Program-made: the position numbers and the translations under genes
Shown here: piece by piece, positions 7,917 through 17,319 of the stretch
Numbering within the stretch: the first letter of the stretch is position 1
How the letters are laid out: each line of letters opens with the position of its first letter
The notes under the pieces: model-generated
What the model was told of the DNA's origin: nothing
The model's input: the letters and a program-made list of their open reading frames with translations, nothing else
Databases searched by the model: none
DNA from: Chryseobacterium arachidis
GTDB taxonomy: Bacteria; Bacteroidota; Bacteroidia; Flavobacteriales; Weeksellaceae
Assembly (NCBI RefSeq): GCF_900129245.1
Contig: NZ_FQUT01000010.1
Coordinates: 62,001-126,000 of the forward strand
Reading direction: 5' to 3'
Length of the DNA stretch: 64,000 bases

Positions 7917-8023
7917 TATAAAATACATCTTCATTGATTCTTTACCTTTGCTTACGGTTTTCCCTTGATGTTCAAAAATAAAGTCTTCTTTCAGCAATCA
8001 ACTGTTGTTTCGGAAATCCTGAT
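7917..8023 (-). pseudogene. Remnant of a second class III cyclase (C-terminal end only)
   Basis: On the minus strand this stretch encodes IRISETTVD, then after a frameshift LLKEDFIFEHQGKTVSKGKE and SMKMYF. The intact neighbour ends with INISESTYQ, LVKDKIVCEYRGKIHTKGKG and DMDMYF. The order, spacing and key residues (SE.T, GK...KGK, M.MYF) match over about 32 residues. Only this tail can be recognised. It points to an earlier tandem copy of the cyclase gene that was mostly deleted. What is seen is the similarity; the duplication history is inferred. Confidence 0.7.
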
Positions 8024-8133
8024 CACCGCCAACAATATAATGATCTATTTTTAACCTAAATGATATTGTCTGAAGTTATTTATTATTATTTTCATGGCTA
8101 TCATAATTATTAGGTTGATAACAAAAATAAAAA

Positions 8134-8161
8134 AATCATTCTATTAAATAACAGAATGATT
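8134..8161 (-). terminator. Intrinsic terminator of tpx
   Basis: AATCATTCT and its complement AGAATGATT form a stem around an AT loop. Read on the minus strand it is followed by TTTTTTATTTTT, 20 bp past the tpx stop codon. Confidence 0.85.
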
Positions 8162-8182
8162 CAAATTGATATAAAATTTTTA

Positions 8183-8683
8183 TTATTTCAAAGCTGCCAA
8201 AGCCGCTTCATAATCAGGCTCATTAGCGATCTCAGAAACCTGCTCTGTGTAGAGAACTTTGTTATCTTCATCTGTTACAATTACAGCACGGCTCAAAAGC
8301 CCTTTCATCGGAGAATCAGTAATTGTCACTTCATAATCATCTCCAAAACTGCTTCTGAAATCCGAAAGTGTTTCTACATTATCCAGCCCTTCAGCGGCAC
8401 AAAATCTGCCTAATGCGAACGGTAAATCTTTAGAAACATTGATTACTACTGTATTTTCCAATGCAGAAGCCTGCTCATTGAATTTTCTGGCAGAAGATGC
8501 ACAAGTAGGCGTATCAATACTTGGGAAAATATTGAATACTTTCTTTTTTCCGGAAAAAGTTTCCAAAGTTTTTACGTTCAGCCCAGAATCTACCAAGGTA
8601 AAATCTTTAACGGTAGTTCCTACTGACGGTAAAGTTCCTATTGTATGTACTTCATTTCCTTTTAATGTAATTGTCGTCGACAT
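8183..8683 (-). CDS. tpx: Thiol peroxidase, cytoplasmic
   Basis: This 166-residue 2-Cys peroxiredoxin of the Tpx subfamily reduces hydroperoxides using thioredoxin. The peroxidatic cysteine is Cys61 in DTPTCASSARKF and the resolving cysteine is Cys95 in GRFCAAEGL, the same numbering as in E. coli Tpx. The family-typical SPMKGLLSRAVIV stretch is also intact. There is no signal peptide, so it acts in the cytoplasm. It is divergent from icd; a TAAATTTG promoter (8706-8713) serves it. A second tpx with a signal peptide lies at 30719, so peroxide defence appears to be duplicated for two compartments. Confidence 0.97.
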   Translation of the reverse strand: MSTTITLKGNEVHTIGTLPSVGTTVKDFTLVDSGLNVKTLETFSGKKKVFNIFPSIDTPTCASSARKFNEQASALENTVVINVSKDLPFALGRFCAAEGLDNVETLSDFRSSFGDDYEVTITDSPMKGLLSRAVIVTDEDNKVLYTEQVSEIANEPDYEAALAALK

Positions 8684-8705
8684 AATATTATTTTTTAAAG
8701 TTTTC

Positions 8706-8738
8706 CAAATTTAATTAAAATGTGATGCTTTTTCAATC
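8706..8738 (-). promoter_or_regulatory. Promoter of tpx
   Basis: On the minus strand the Bacteroidota -7 element TAAATTTG lies at 8706-8713, with a TTG -33 element at 8736-8738 (22 bp between). It faces the icd promoter in the same gap. Confidence 0.7.
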
Positions 8739-8783
8739 AATTAAAGGTTAAATTAATCTTAAAGTAGAAAATCTTATTTGGTA

Positions 8784-11072
<2,289 letters not shown>

Positions 11073-11095
11073 TTTTCGGATTTAATATAAATGAG

Positions 11096-11122
11096 AAGCT
11101 CCTTTTTTAAGGGGCTTTTTGT
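11096..11122 (+). terminator. Intrinsic terminator of icd
   Basis: AAGCTCCTT pairs with AAGGGGCTT (one wobble) around a T-rich loop and is followed by TTTG, 24 bp past the icd stop codon. Confidence 0.8.
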
Positions 11123-11373
11123 TTGTCTAAACTTTTTTTAAACACTAATGGAACAATTTGATTGCTGAATTTTTTCAACCATTAAGAACATTTAAGTTAG
11201 TAAGATTAATTAAGAAAAATCAAATTGATTTTTTATAAGCACAATGCTAAAAGCAAAGCTCATCTTAATATTCTAAATTCCTTAATAAAAATCTTAATGG
11301 TTTAAAATAAAAGTTTCCGTAATAATCTAATTTCGGAGAGATGAATTTCATAGTACATTATAAATTTTTAAGT

Positions 11374-11434
11374 TTTGGCTAAAGCCAAATAGATTGTATT
11401 TAAAAATGGAAACGGGCTAAAGCCCGTTCCTACT
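11374..11434 (+). repeat. Double-hairpin repeat, GGCTAAAGCC / CGGGCTAAAGCCCG
   Basis: TTTGGCTAAAGCCAAA is followed about 20 bp later by ACGGGCTAAAGCCCGTTCCT. The same pair of hairpins in the same order and orientation occurs at 50121-50185 and in decayed form at 39473-39530. The gap 11123-11476 holds no gene. Confidence 0.8.
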
Positions 11435-11476
11435 GATATTTAACAGTATCATTTGTGAAATTTGTGTTTAAGAAAA

Positions 11477-11815
11477 CTAAATTTTATTCTCCACAATCAC
11501 CTTTCGATGTTCCCTACCCCAAATAATCATTTCCTGGATGATATTTCCAAATGTTCGGCAGTATTCGGTTGGTTCATATTCAATTAAAACGGGAGTTTCG
11601 GGATAAACATTTCGCTTAACCAGCTTATTCATTTCCATTTCTTTCAATTCTTTTGAAAGCATTCTTGTAGTAATTCCCGGAATACTTCTTTCAATCTCAC
11701 GGAAACGTCTGTTGCCGTTACAAAGCGAGTTAATGACAGGAATTCTCCATTTCCCACCGATGAAATAAAGGGTATCCTGTAATGCTCTAAGCTCTTCTGT
11801 CTGATCTCTTTCCAT
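11477..11815 (-). CDS. HxlR-family transcriptional regulator
   Basis: This 112-residue winged-helix protein has the HxlR pattern: LYFIGGKWRIPVINSLCNG, then FREIERSIPGITTRMLSKEL as the recognition region, and EYEPTEYCRTFGNIIQEM near the C terminus. The frame is open to 11839, but the extra codons contain the TAACTTTG promoter element, so I use MERDQTEE at 11815; the transcript would have almost no leader. HxlR regulators commonly repress a divergent oxidoreductase in response to reactive electrophiles. Here the divergent partner is an SDR (11919), and the gap between them carries repeated TGATACTG motifs. One cysteine (SLCNG) could be a redox switch, which is inference. Confidence 0.9.
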   Translation of the reverse strand: MERDQTEELRALQDTLYFIGGKWRIPVINSLCNGNRRFREIERSIPGITTRMLSKELKEMEMNKLVKRNVYPETPVLIEYEPTEYCRTFGNIIQEMIIWGREHRKVIVENKI

Positions 11816-11820
11816 AATTG

Positions 11821-11828
11821 CAAAGTTA
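11821..11828 (-). promoter_or_regulatory. -7 element of the HxlR gene
   Basis: TAACTTTG on the minus strand, 5 bp from the chosen start codon. It makes the upstream ATG at 11839 unlikely. Confidence 0.65.
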
Positions 11829-11830
11829 AA

Positions 11831-11880
11831 TGATATCATTGATGATACTGATATACTCTGTGATACTGGTTACAAAAGTA
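11831..11880. promoter_or_regulatory. Probable HxlR operator
   Basis: Between the two divergent promoters lie TGATATCA (11831-11838) and two exact copies of TGATACTG (11843-11850 and 11861-11868, 18 bp apart), with a related GATATAC between them. Such clustered dyads and repeats are typical of an autoregulated divergent operator. Confidence 0.6.
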
Positions 11881-11893
11881 TATCAATTTACAA

Positions 11894-11901
11894 TAACTTT
11901 G
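11894..11901 (+). promoter_or_regulatory. -7 element of the SDR gene
   Basis: TAACTTTG, 17 bp upstream of the SDR start codon. No good TTG -33 element is present, as expected for a regulated promoter. Confidence 0.65.
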
Positions 11902-11918
11902 TCAAAAATTTTAAAACA

Positions 11919-12665
11919 ATGAGTACATTTAATAACAAATTAGCCATCGTAACTGGCGGAAACAGCGGAATTGGATATGCAACCGCAAAAGAATTAATTG
12001 CAAATGGTGCAAAGGTAATCATCACAGGAAGACGAAGAGAAGCTGTTGAAAAGGCTGCAGAAGAATTAGGAGCCATTTCGTTTGTAGCCGATCAGGGAAA
12101 ACTGGAAGATATTGAAACGTTAAAAGCTGATGTTGAAAAACAATTTGGAAAAGTAGATATTCTGTTCATTAATGCAGGAATCACAGGAACTTTAGGCTCT
12201 ATTGAAAATATGAGTGCTGAAAATTTTGACAATGTAATGGATATTAATTTCAGAGGAGCTTATTTTACTTTGAGTAAATTTATTCCTTTACTGAACGATG
12301 GCGCTTCGGTGGTATTCCTCTCATCGAATGTTGCAACAACTTCCAAACCCAACAGCTCGATTTATCAGGCAAGTAAAGCCGCTTTAAATTCTATTGCAAA
12401 AACAGCCGCTGCCGAATTGGCACCAAGAAAAATCAGAGTGAATATGGTAAGTCCAGGCCCGACAAAAACAGAAATTATGACAAAAGCCGGATTGGACGAA
12501 AAAACGCTGGAAGGTCTTGATGAATGGCTGATCAGCGGAATTCCTTTACAAAAAATGGGAACTGCGGAGGATGTTGCCAAAGCTGTTGTTTACTTATCAG
12601 ACAATTCTGTGGCAAGCTTTATGACGGGGACTGAAATCCTTATCGATGGCGGAATGATTTTATAA
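11919..12665 (+). CDS. SDR-family NAD(P)-dependent oxidoreductase
   Basis: This 248-residue classical short-chain dehydrogenase has the nucleotide-binding glycine motif TGGNSGIG (12-19), the structural NAG (NAGITG, 85-90), and the catalytic Ser135/136 region with Tyr149 and Lys153 (YQASK). The acidic/basic choice at the end of strand 2 (TGRRREAVEK) favours NADP. Its substrate is unknown; it resembles the YdfG/glucose-dehydrogenase-like enzymes often controlled by HxlR regulators. It is divergent from an HxlR gene and ends in a strong terminator hairpin. Confidence 0.93.
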   Translation: MSTFNNKLAIVTGGNSGIGYATAKELIANGAKVIITGRRREAVEKAAEELGAISFVADQGKLEDIETLKADVEKQFGKVDILFINAGITGTLGSIENMSAENFDNVMDINFRGAYFTLSKFIPLLNDGASVVFLSSNVATTSKPNSSIYQASKAALNSIAKTAAAELAPRKIRVNMVSPGPTKTEIMTKAGLDEKTLEGLDEWLISGIPLQKMGTAEDVAKAVVYLSDNSVASFMTGTEILIDGGMIL

Positions 12666-12680
12666 ATTTTTTTATCACTT

Positions 12681-12729
12681 GGAATACAGCGGCTGGAAGT
12701 TTGAAAAACTTCCAGCCGCTGTATTTTCC
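12681..12729. terminator. Long hairpin terminator after the SDR gene
   Basis: ATACAGCGGCTGGAAGTTT and its complement AACTTCCAGCCGCTGTAT form a stem of about 18 bp with a GAAA loop, followed by TTTTCC. It is longer than an ordinary terminator and could also be a palindromic repeat. Confidence 0.8.
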
Positions 12730-12755
12730 ATAAAATATTCAACTTCAAAAATTAC

Positions 12756-12826
12756 GGATTCACCTATTCATTTGTCCGGTTCACCTAATCTTTGATTTCA
12801 ATAGAGCACTTAACCCTATACTTTTG
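12756..12826 (+). promoter_or_regulatory. LytTR-type operator and promoter of the cytochrome P460 gene
   Basis: Two direct repeats, GGATTCACCT (12756-12765) and GGTTCACCT (12778-12786), have their TTCACCT cores exactly 21 bp apart. The second begins 41 bp upstream of the -7 element TACTTTTG (12819-12826). The region 16294-16363 before the DUF1223 gene has the same repeats, the same 21-bp step and the same 41-bp distance. The LytTR regulator is encoded between the two. Confidence 0.75.
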
Positions 12827-12854
12827 AATCATAAAAATTAAAAAACGAATTATT

Positions 12855-13832
12855 ATGGATACGGTAAAAAAGAAAAAAAGTCCCATTACCATTGCTTTTC
12901 TGGTGATTTTGGGAATCTTTGGAGGATTACAGATTTTCAATCAGCCATTGGAAGGGAAAGCAACAACAAAACAAATTGAAGCACCTCGTGAAGTGATTTC
13001 TATTTTGGAAAATTCCTGTTTCAACTGTCATTCAAATCAGCAAAATCTGAGCTGGTATGATAAAATTGCTCCCATTTCCTGGGCAGTAAACAAAGATGTG
13101 AAAAGAGCCAGAGAAGTTCTTAATTTCTCAGAATATGATGTGTCTCCAGCGGAACATAAGGGAAATATGTATGCTATTCTTAATATGATGCAAAGCGGAA
13201 AAATGCCGCTACACAATTACACACTCCTTCATCCGTCTGCAAAAATCACACAACAGGATATTGATGTCATTAAAAAATATACCCTTTCATTAGCCAGTGC
13301 AAATCCGGCAAAAAAAGAAGAAAAAATTATTCATCAAAATATTAAAATCTCTGAAAATAATATGCCTTCAAAATTTCCGGTTTCACCCAACGGTGTAAAA
13401 TATACCGACGATTATAAAAACTGGAAAGTCATTAGTATGAGTACCCTTTTTGACAATTCGGTGAGAGTGATTTACGGAAATGATATTGCTGTAAAAGCCA
13501 TTGAAACAGAAAATTTTCACCCGTGGCCGGATGGAAGTATGGTTGTAAAATCAGTTTGGAAGCAGGAAAAATTAGCCGATGGAGAAATCAGAGCCGGAGA
13601 ATTTGTAAACGCACAATTTATGGTTAAAGATTCGAAAAAATATACCGATACAGAAGGTTGGGGATTTGCGAAATTTTCAGGACCGGATCTTCATCCCACA
13701 GGAAAAACAGCAGATTTTGCCAGAGAATCCTGCATCGCCTGTCACCGACAATTAGCCGAAAAAACAGGATATCTTTTTGATGTTCCTATGAAAGTAAATA
13801 CCGAAAGATTAATTAAAAACCTTCAGAAATAA
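12855..13832 (+). CDS. Haem-binding domain / cytochrome P460-family protein
   Basis: This 325-residue exported protein has a membrane anchor or signal (10-27), an N-terminal haem-binding domain with CFNCH (Cys55-Cys58-His59) followed by WYDKIAPISWAVNKDV, and a C-terminal cytochrome P460-type domain (about 165-320) with FHPWPDGSMVVKSVW and a second haem site CIACH (Cys293-Cys296-His297). It would be a di-haem c-type protein in the periplasm; P460 proteins in other bacteria oxidise hydroxylamine or handle nitric oxide, but Bacteroidota versions are uncharacterised. It is translationally coupled to the next gene (stop and start overlap as TAATG). Its promoter has the LytTR-type operator. Confidence 0.88.
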   Translation: MDTVKKKKSPITIAFLVILGIFGGLQIFNQPLEGKATTKQIEAPREVISILENSCFNCHSNQQNLSWYDKIAPISWAVNKDVKRAREVLNFSEYDVSPAEHKGNMYAILNMMQSGKMPLHNYTLLHPSAKITQQDIDVIKKYTLSLASANPAKKEEKIIHQNIKISENNMPSKFPVSPNGVKYTDDYKNWKVISMSTLFDNSVRVIYGNDIAVKAIETENFHPWPDGSMVVKSVWKQEKLADGEIRAGEFVNAQFMVKDSKKYTDTEGWGFAKFSGPDLHPTGKTADFARESCIACHRQLAEKTGYLFDVPMKVNTERLIKNLQK

Positions 13833-14269
13833 TGAAAAAAATACTATTGATCGCGATGTCTGTTTGTGCATTATTCACAGCCTGTAAAATTGATGAACCG
13901 GATAAAGATTTACACCGTGTGATTTTCAATCCCGGAAATTTGAAATTCCTCTCAACATCTTTAAATACGGTGAAAGAAACATCATCTGCCTTGTACGGAA
14001 ATCAGGAAGCCCTGAAATCTCTACAGGAAAACCATCAGCCAAAACCTGATTCAGAATTTAAATTAGTGACCTGGAAATATCACGAAAACCCGCAATACAT
14101 CGGTGGAACCATTAATGGAGAATTGTTAAGCGTGGAAACTTTGAAAACCGATAAAAACGGAAACATTTCTTATCAGTTAAAAACAGGTTCAAAGACCGAG
14201 AATAACCCTACAAATAAAGAAGAAAGAATAAAATATATAATGAGTTACAACCCCGTCGTGAGACCATAA
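13832..14269 (+). CDS. Small lipoprotein coupled to the P460 gene
   Basis: The 145-residue product has a lipoprotein signal with the acceptor Cys18 (ALFTACKIDEP). The rest shows no domain I recognise; it has one central hydrophilic beta-rich stretch (FKLVTWKYHENPQYIGGTIN). The start overlaps the stop of the haem protein by one base, so the two are translated together and probably form a complex at the outer or inner membrane. Function is unknown; an accessory or anchoring role for the di-haem protein is inference. Confidence 0.8.
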   Translation: MKKILLIAMSVCALFTACKIDEPDKDLHRVIFNPGNLKFLSTSLNTVKETSSALYGNQEALKSLQENHQPKPDSEFKLVTWKYHENPQYIGGTINGELLSVETLKTDKNGNISYQLKTGSKTENNPTNKEERIKYIMSYNPVVRP

Positions 14270-14343
14270 TAACAGTAAAAGTGAAATGTGAAGATCTAGA
14301 GTTGAGCAATCGGCTCTGGATTTTTGTAATGTGAAATCTGAAT

Positions 14344-14420
14344 CGTCAATTCGCTTCGCTTGTGAATTTTTTCATTTGGAAGATTAACAATTGACTTGCC
14401 CAGCAAAATTCACAATTCAC
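14344..14420. repeat. Palindromic repeat, 'TTGACTTGC..GCAAAATTCAC' type
   Basis: CGTCAATTCGCTTCGCTTGT followed by GAATTTTT, then AATTGACTTGCCCAGCAAAA followed by TTCACAATTCAC. A second copy lies at 46452-46545 with TTGACTTGCATTGCAAAATT followed by CACTAATT. Both copies sit just upstream of a gene for a membrane protein. Confidence 0.7.
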
Positions 14421-14473
14421 TATTAAATTCAACGCATTTTACCTACCTTAACATCTTTAAAATTCGCAGTTTG

Positions 14474-15490
14474 ATGCAACAGCAAAAAATAAAAATTTCA
14501 CCAGCCGTCATCTGGATAAGTTCCATTTTTTTGGGAGCTTTATCTTCGGTTCCGCAGCTCGCTTCCCACGCTTTCAACTGGAAGGAAGCAGTCGTGAATT
14601 CCGCTATCACAGCGGCTTTTTCGATCATTATGTGGTATCTCAACATTTATATGCTCAATCAAAGTTCAGGAAAGAGAAGGCAGCAGATTTCGTATTCGAG
14701 ACTGATGGTGATCCTGGCTTTCGGAATGGTCGTGATGTTTGGTCTGGCCTGGGTACAGCAGCTTATTTTGTCACACATTAATTTTGGCCCAACAATGCTG
14801 ATGGTCGAGGTTCGCGGGATTTTAATCAACCTGGTTTGCTATATGTTTTTAACCTTGCTTCAAAATAATTACACTGGGCAGCAGGTTCAATTGGAACTGG
14901 AAAAAGTAAAAAGTGATAATCTCGGAGCTCAGTTTGAATTATTAAAACAACAGATCAATCCGCATTTTCTTTTTAATAGCCTAAATACATTAAAATCAAT
15001 GGCGGAAACCAATGATTCTGAAACGGTTGATTTTATTATGAAACTTTCTGATTTCTATCGATTTACCTTAGAAAGCAGAAAATTAGACTTGATTACCGTT
15101 CAGGAAGAAATGAAAATCATCGATTCTTATATTTTCCTGCAAAAAGCCCGTTTTGGGGATGGAATTACCTTGACGAACGAACTCAATAATGATGTTTTAA
15201 AAACATTAATTCCGCCTTTTACCTTACAATTATTAGTTGAAAATTGCATTAAACACAACGTGGTTTCACAAAGCAAACCTTTACACATCAGGATTTATAA
15301 TGCTGAAAATAAATTAATTATTGAAAATCCAATTCAGAAAAAAATGACGGTTGAAGATTCGTTGGGAATTGGGCTTGATAATGTAAAATTACGCTACAAA
15401 CATCTTGTAGAACAGGAAATAGAAATTAATTCAGACGAAAAAACTTTTCAAATAAAACTCCCATTTATTAATGAATATCATCATCATTGA
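14474..15490 (+). CDS. LytS/YehU-type sensor histidine kinase
   Basis: I start at the ATG at 14474 (MQQQKIKISPAVIW), because the longer frame only translates repeat DNA. The 338-residue protein has four membrane helices (about 9-29, 39-62, 77-99, 112-130), a short coiled coil, then a His_kinase domain with QQINPHFLFNSLN (phospho-acceptor His164) and an ATPase N-box LLVENCIKHNVVS. The G-box GIGLDNVKLRY follows. Such kinases pair with LytTR regulators, and the regulator gene overlaps its 3' end by 20 bp. No extracellular sensor domain is visible, so the signal is probably sensed in or at the membrane. Confidence 0.92.
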   Translation: MQQQKIKISPAVIWISSIFLGALSSVPQLASHAFNWKEAVVNSAITAAFSIIMWYLNIYMLNQSSGKRRQQISYSRLMVILAFGMVVMFGLAWVQQLILSHINFGPTMLMVEVRGILINLVCYMFLTLLQNNYTGQQVQLELEKVKSDNLGAQFELLKQQINPHFLFNSLNTLKSMAETNDSETVDFIMKLSDFYRFTLESRKLDLITVQEEMKIIDSYIFLQKARFGDGITLTNELNNDVLKTLIPPFTLQLLVENCIKHNVVSQSKPLHIRIYNAENKLIIENPIQKKMTVEDSLGIGLDNVKLRYKHLVEQEIEINSDEKTFQIKLPFINEYHHH

Positions 15491-16238
15491 AGACGAATTC
15501 CGGGCGGCAAAATCCCTTCAGAATTTAATATTAGACTTAAAACCGGACGCTAAAATCCTTGGCGTTTACGACAGCATCGAAATGAGTGTCGAAGCGCTGT
15601 CGAAAGATGTGAAACCCGATCTGATTTTTATGGATATTCACCTGTCAGACGGACTTTCCTTTGAAATTTTCAAACAGATCGAAATCACTTGTCCGGTCGT
15701 TTTCTGCACCGCTTTCGACCAATATATGCTAGATGCTTTTAAAAGTAAAGGCGTCGATTATGTGTTAAAACCTTTCTCCAGAGAAGATATTGCGGAGGCG
15801 TTGAGAAAAGTGGATGAATTAAAAAAATTCTTTCAGAAAAATGAACTTCCCGATTTAGAAGCTCTGTTAAAAAACATAAATCAGCCGCAACCGACAAGCA
15901 AAAGCAGTTTCTTGGTTTTTAAAAATCAAAAATATACGACGATTCTTACGGAAAACATCGCTTATTTCTATATTCACAACGAGATTACCCATCTCGTAAC
16001 TTTTGATAAAGAACAGTTTCAGCTGACTCAATCTTTGGGACAGGTTGCCGAGCAGGTTTCTGATAAACAATTTTTCAGGGTAAACCGACAGTATTTGGTA
16101 AATTTTAAGGCTATCAAAGAAATGGAGCATTATTTTCAGCGAAAAATTTTGGTTAAATTAATCATCGAAACCCCTGAAAAGCTTTTAATTAATAAAGAAA
16201 AAACGCATAGTTTTTTCACCTGGCTGGAAGACCGTTAA
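15471..16238 (+). CDS. LytTR-family response regulator
   Basis: The 255-residue protein has a receiver domain (1-120) with Glu7-Asp8, phospho-acceptor Asp55 (LIFMDIHLSDG), and the conserved Lys in YVLKPFSRED, then a LytTR DNA-binding domain (about 150-253: SFLVFKNQKYTTILTENIAY, FFRVNRQYLVNFKAI). LytTR proteins bind direct repeats about 21 bp apart. Exactly such repeats stand before the genes on both sides of this kinase-regulator pair (12756-12786 and 16294-16324), so those genes are its likely targets. The start codon overlaps the kinase gene. Confidence 0.95.
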   Translation: MNIIIIEDEFRAAKSLQNLILDLKPDAKILGVYDSIEMSVEALSKDVKPDLIFMDIHLSDGLSFEIFKQIEITCPVVFCTAFDQYMLDAFKSKGVDYVLKPFSREDIAEALRKVDELKKFFQKNELPDLEALLKNINQPQPTSKSSFLVFKNQKYTTILTENIAYFYIHNEITHLVTFDKEQFQLTQSLGQVAEQVSDKQFFRVNRQYLVNFKAIKEMEHYFQRKILVKLIIETPEKLLINKEKTHSFFTWLEDR

Positions 16239-16293
16239 CTTCCATTTTCCCGTTTTCATCATTTATCAAAAAAATTCAGGTTTATATTTTCAA

Positions 16294-16363
16294 GGTTCAC
16301 CTTTCATTTTGTCCGGTTGAACCTTTTTTATATTCTTTTGCACCCGAAAGGTATCTACTTTTG
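16294..16363 (+). promoter_or_regulatory. LytTR-type operator and promoter of the DUF1223 gene
   Basis: GGTTCACCT (16294-16302) and GGTTGAACCT (16315-16324) are direct repeats 21 bp apart, with TTGTCC just before the second as in the upstream copy. The -7 element TACTTTTG (16356-16363), then GAATCA, lies 41 bp from the start of the second repeat, the same geometry as at 12756-12826. Confidence 0.75.
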
Positions 16364-16379
16364 AATCAAATTAAAAGAA

Positions 16380-17153
16380 ATGATACTTAAAAACCTAATA
16401 GGAACAGCCGCTTTCGTAGCCTTGATGTTCACCGTTTCAGCATTTTCCTGCACCGATAAAGCAGAAGAAACTCTTCAGAATTCTACGTCTAACAACAATG
16501 GTTTTGCCGTTTTGGAACTCTTCACTTCAGAAGGCTGTTCGAGCTGTCCGCCCGCAGATCAGCTGATGGGTGAAATTGAAAAGCAGTACAAAGACCAGCC
16601 TGTCTACATCCTCGCCTATCACGTCGATTACTGGAATAATCTGGGTTGGAAAGACAAATTCAGCAGTGTAGAAAATTCTAAGCGTCAACAGCAATATGCA
16701 CAGACTTTACGCTCACAGGTTTACACGCCGCAGTTGATCGTGAACGGTAAAAAAGAATTCATCGGATCTGACCGTGATGCCGTAGAAAATGCCATTCAAA
16801 TCGCTTTATTGAATGATACCAATGCCAAGATTGATTTATCCGCTAAAGTTTCTGAGAAAGAAATTAATGTAAATTTTAAAGTTCAAGAAAACAATCCTCA
16901 AAACAAGCTGTTAATCACGTTGGTTGAAAAAAAATCGTCTACCAACGTCCAGAAAGGTGAAAATGAAGGCCGTCATCTGGTGCATTGGCAGATTGTTCAT
17001 CAGCAAAATCAGATTTCTCTGAAAAATTCTCCTGAAGGAACGACGAGCTTCAAACTTCCGGCAAATTTCAACACCAACGATTGGGAAATTATCGGAATGA
17101 TTCAAAATGTGAAAAGCGGAGCGATTTTAGGATCTGCAGAAGCTTCTTTCTAA
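16380..17153 (+). CDS. DUF1223 (thioredoxin-fold) exported protein
   Basis: The 257-residue protein has a signal peptide with Cys24 at its end (SAFSC), which could be a non-canonical lipobox. The DUF1223 domain begins with VLELFTSEGCSSCPPADQL; Cys53 and Cys56 form a thioredoxin-like CxxC. Further signature stretches are YHVDYWNNLGWKDKFSS and YTPQLIVNGKKEFIGSDR. The domain is a periplasmic thioredoxin-fold protein with no proven substrate; a role as thiol oxidoreductase is plausible. Its promoter repeats the LytTR operator of the P460 gene, so it belongs to the same regulon. A palindromic repeat separates it from the DoxX gene. Confidence 0.92.
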   Translation: MILKNLIGTAAFVALMFTVSAFSCTDKAEETLQNSTSNNNGFAVLELFTSEGCSSCPPADQLMGEIEKQYKDQPVYILAYHVDYWNNLGWKDKFSSVENSKRQQQYAQTLRSQVYTPQLIVNGKKEFIGSDRDAVENAIQIALLNDTNAKIDLSAKVSEKEINVNFKVQENNPQNKLLITLVEKKSSTNVQKGENEGRHLVHWQIVHQQNQISLKNSPEGTTSFKLPANFNTNDWEIIGMIQNVKSGAILGSAEASF

Positions 17154-17172
17154 CATAAAATCAACAGTTTTT

Positions 17173-17250
17173 CCGTCATTCTGAATGGAGCGAAAGCGAA
17201 GTGAAGAATCTATTGATCAATGTTGAGATTCTTCCTTCGTCAGAATGACA
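17173..17250. repeat. Palindromic repeat, 'CGTCATTCTGAATGGAGCGAA' type
   Basis: CGTCATTCTGAATGGAGCGA on the left and CTTCGTCAGAATGACA on the right, joined by GAAGAATCT and AGATTCTTC. A decayed copy lies at 39589-39667, and a different 'CGTCATTGC' half-element lies at 54812-54850. Confidence 0.8.
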
Positions 17251-17319
17251 TTCTGCAGAAAACTTTGCAAAAATTCAATTAAAAAATTCAAAATATCAAC
17301 CATTTAAAACAATAAAAAA

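Noticed and set aside
7806..7997. A separate 63-codon gene upstream of the cyclase
   Set aside because: Its first half is the cyclase remnant described as a pseudogene and the second half overlaps the start of the intact cyclase in another frame.
11816..11839. Upstream ATG for the HxlR gene
   Set aside because: The extra codons contain the promoter -7 element TAACTTTG and the TGATATCA operator.
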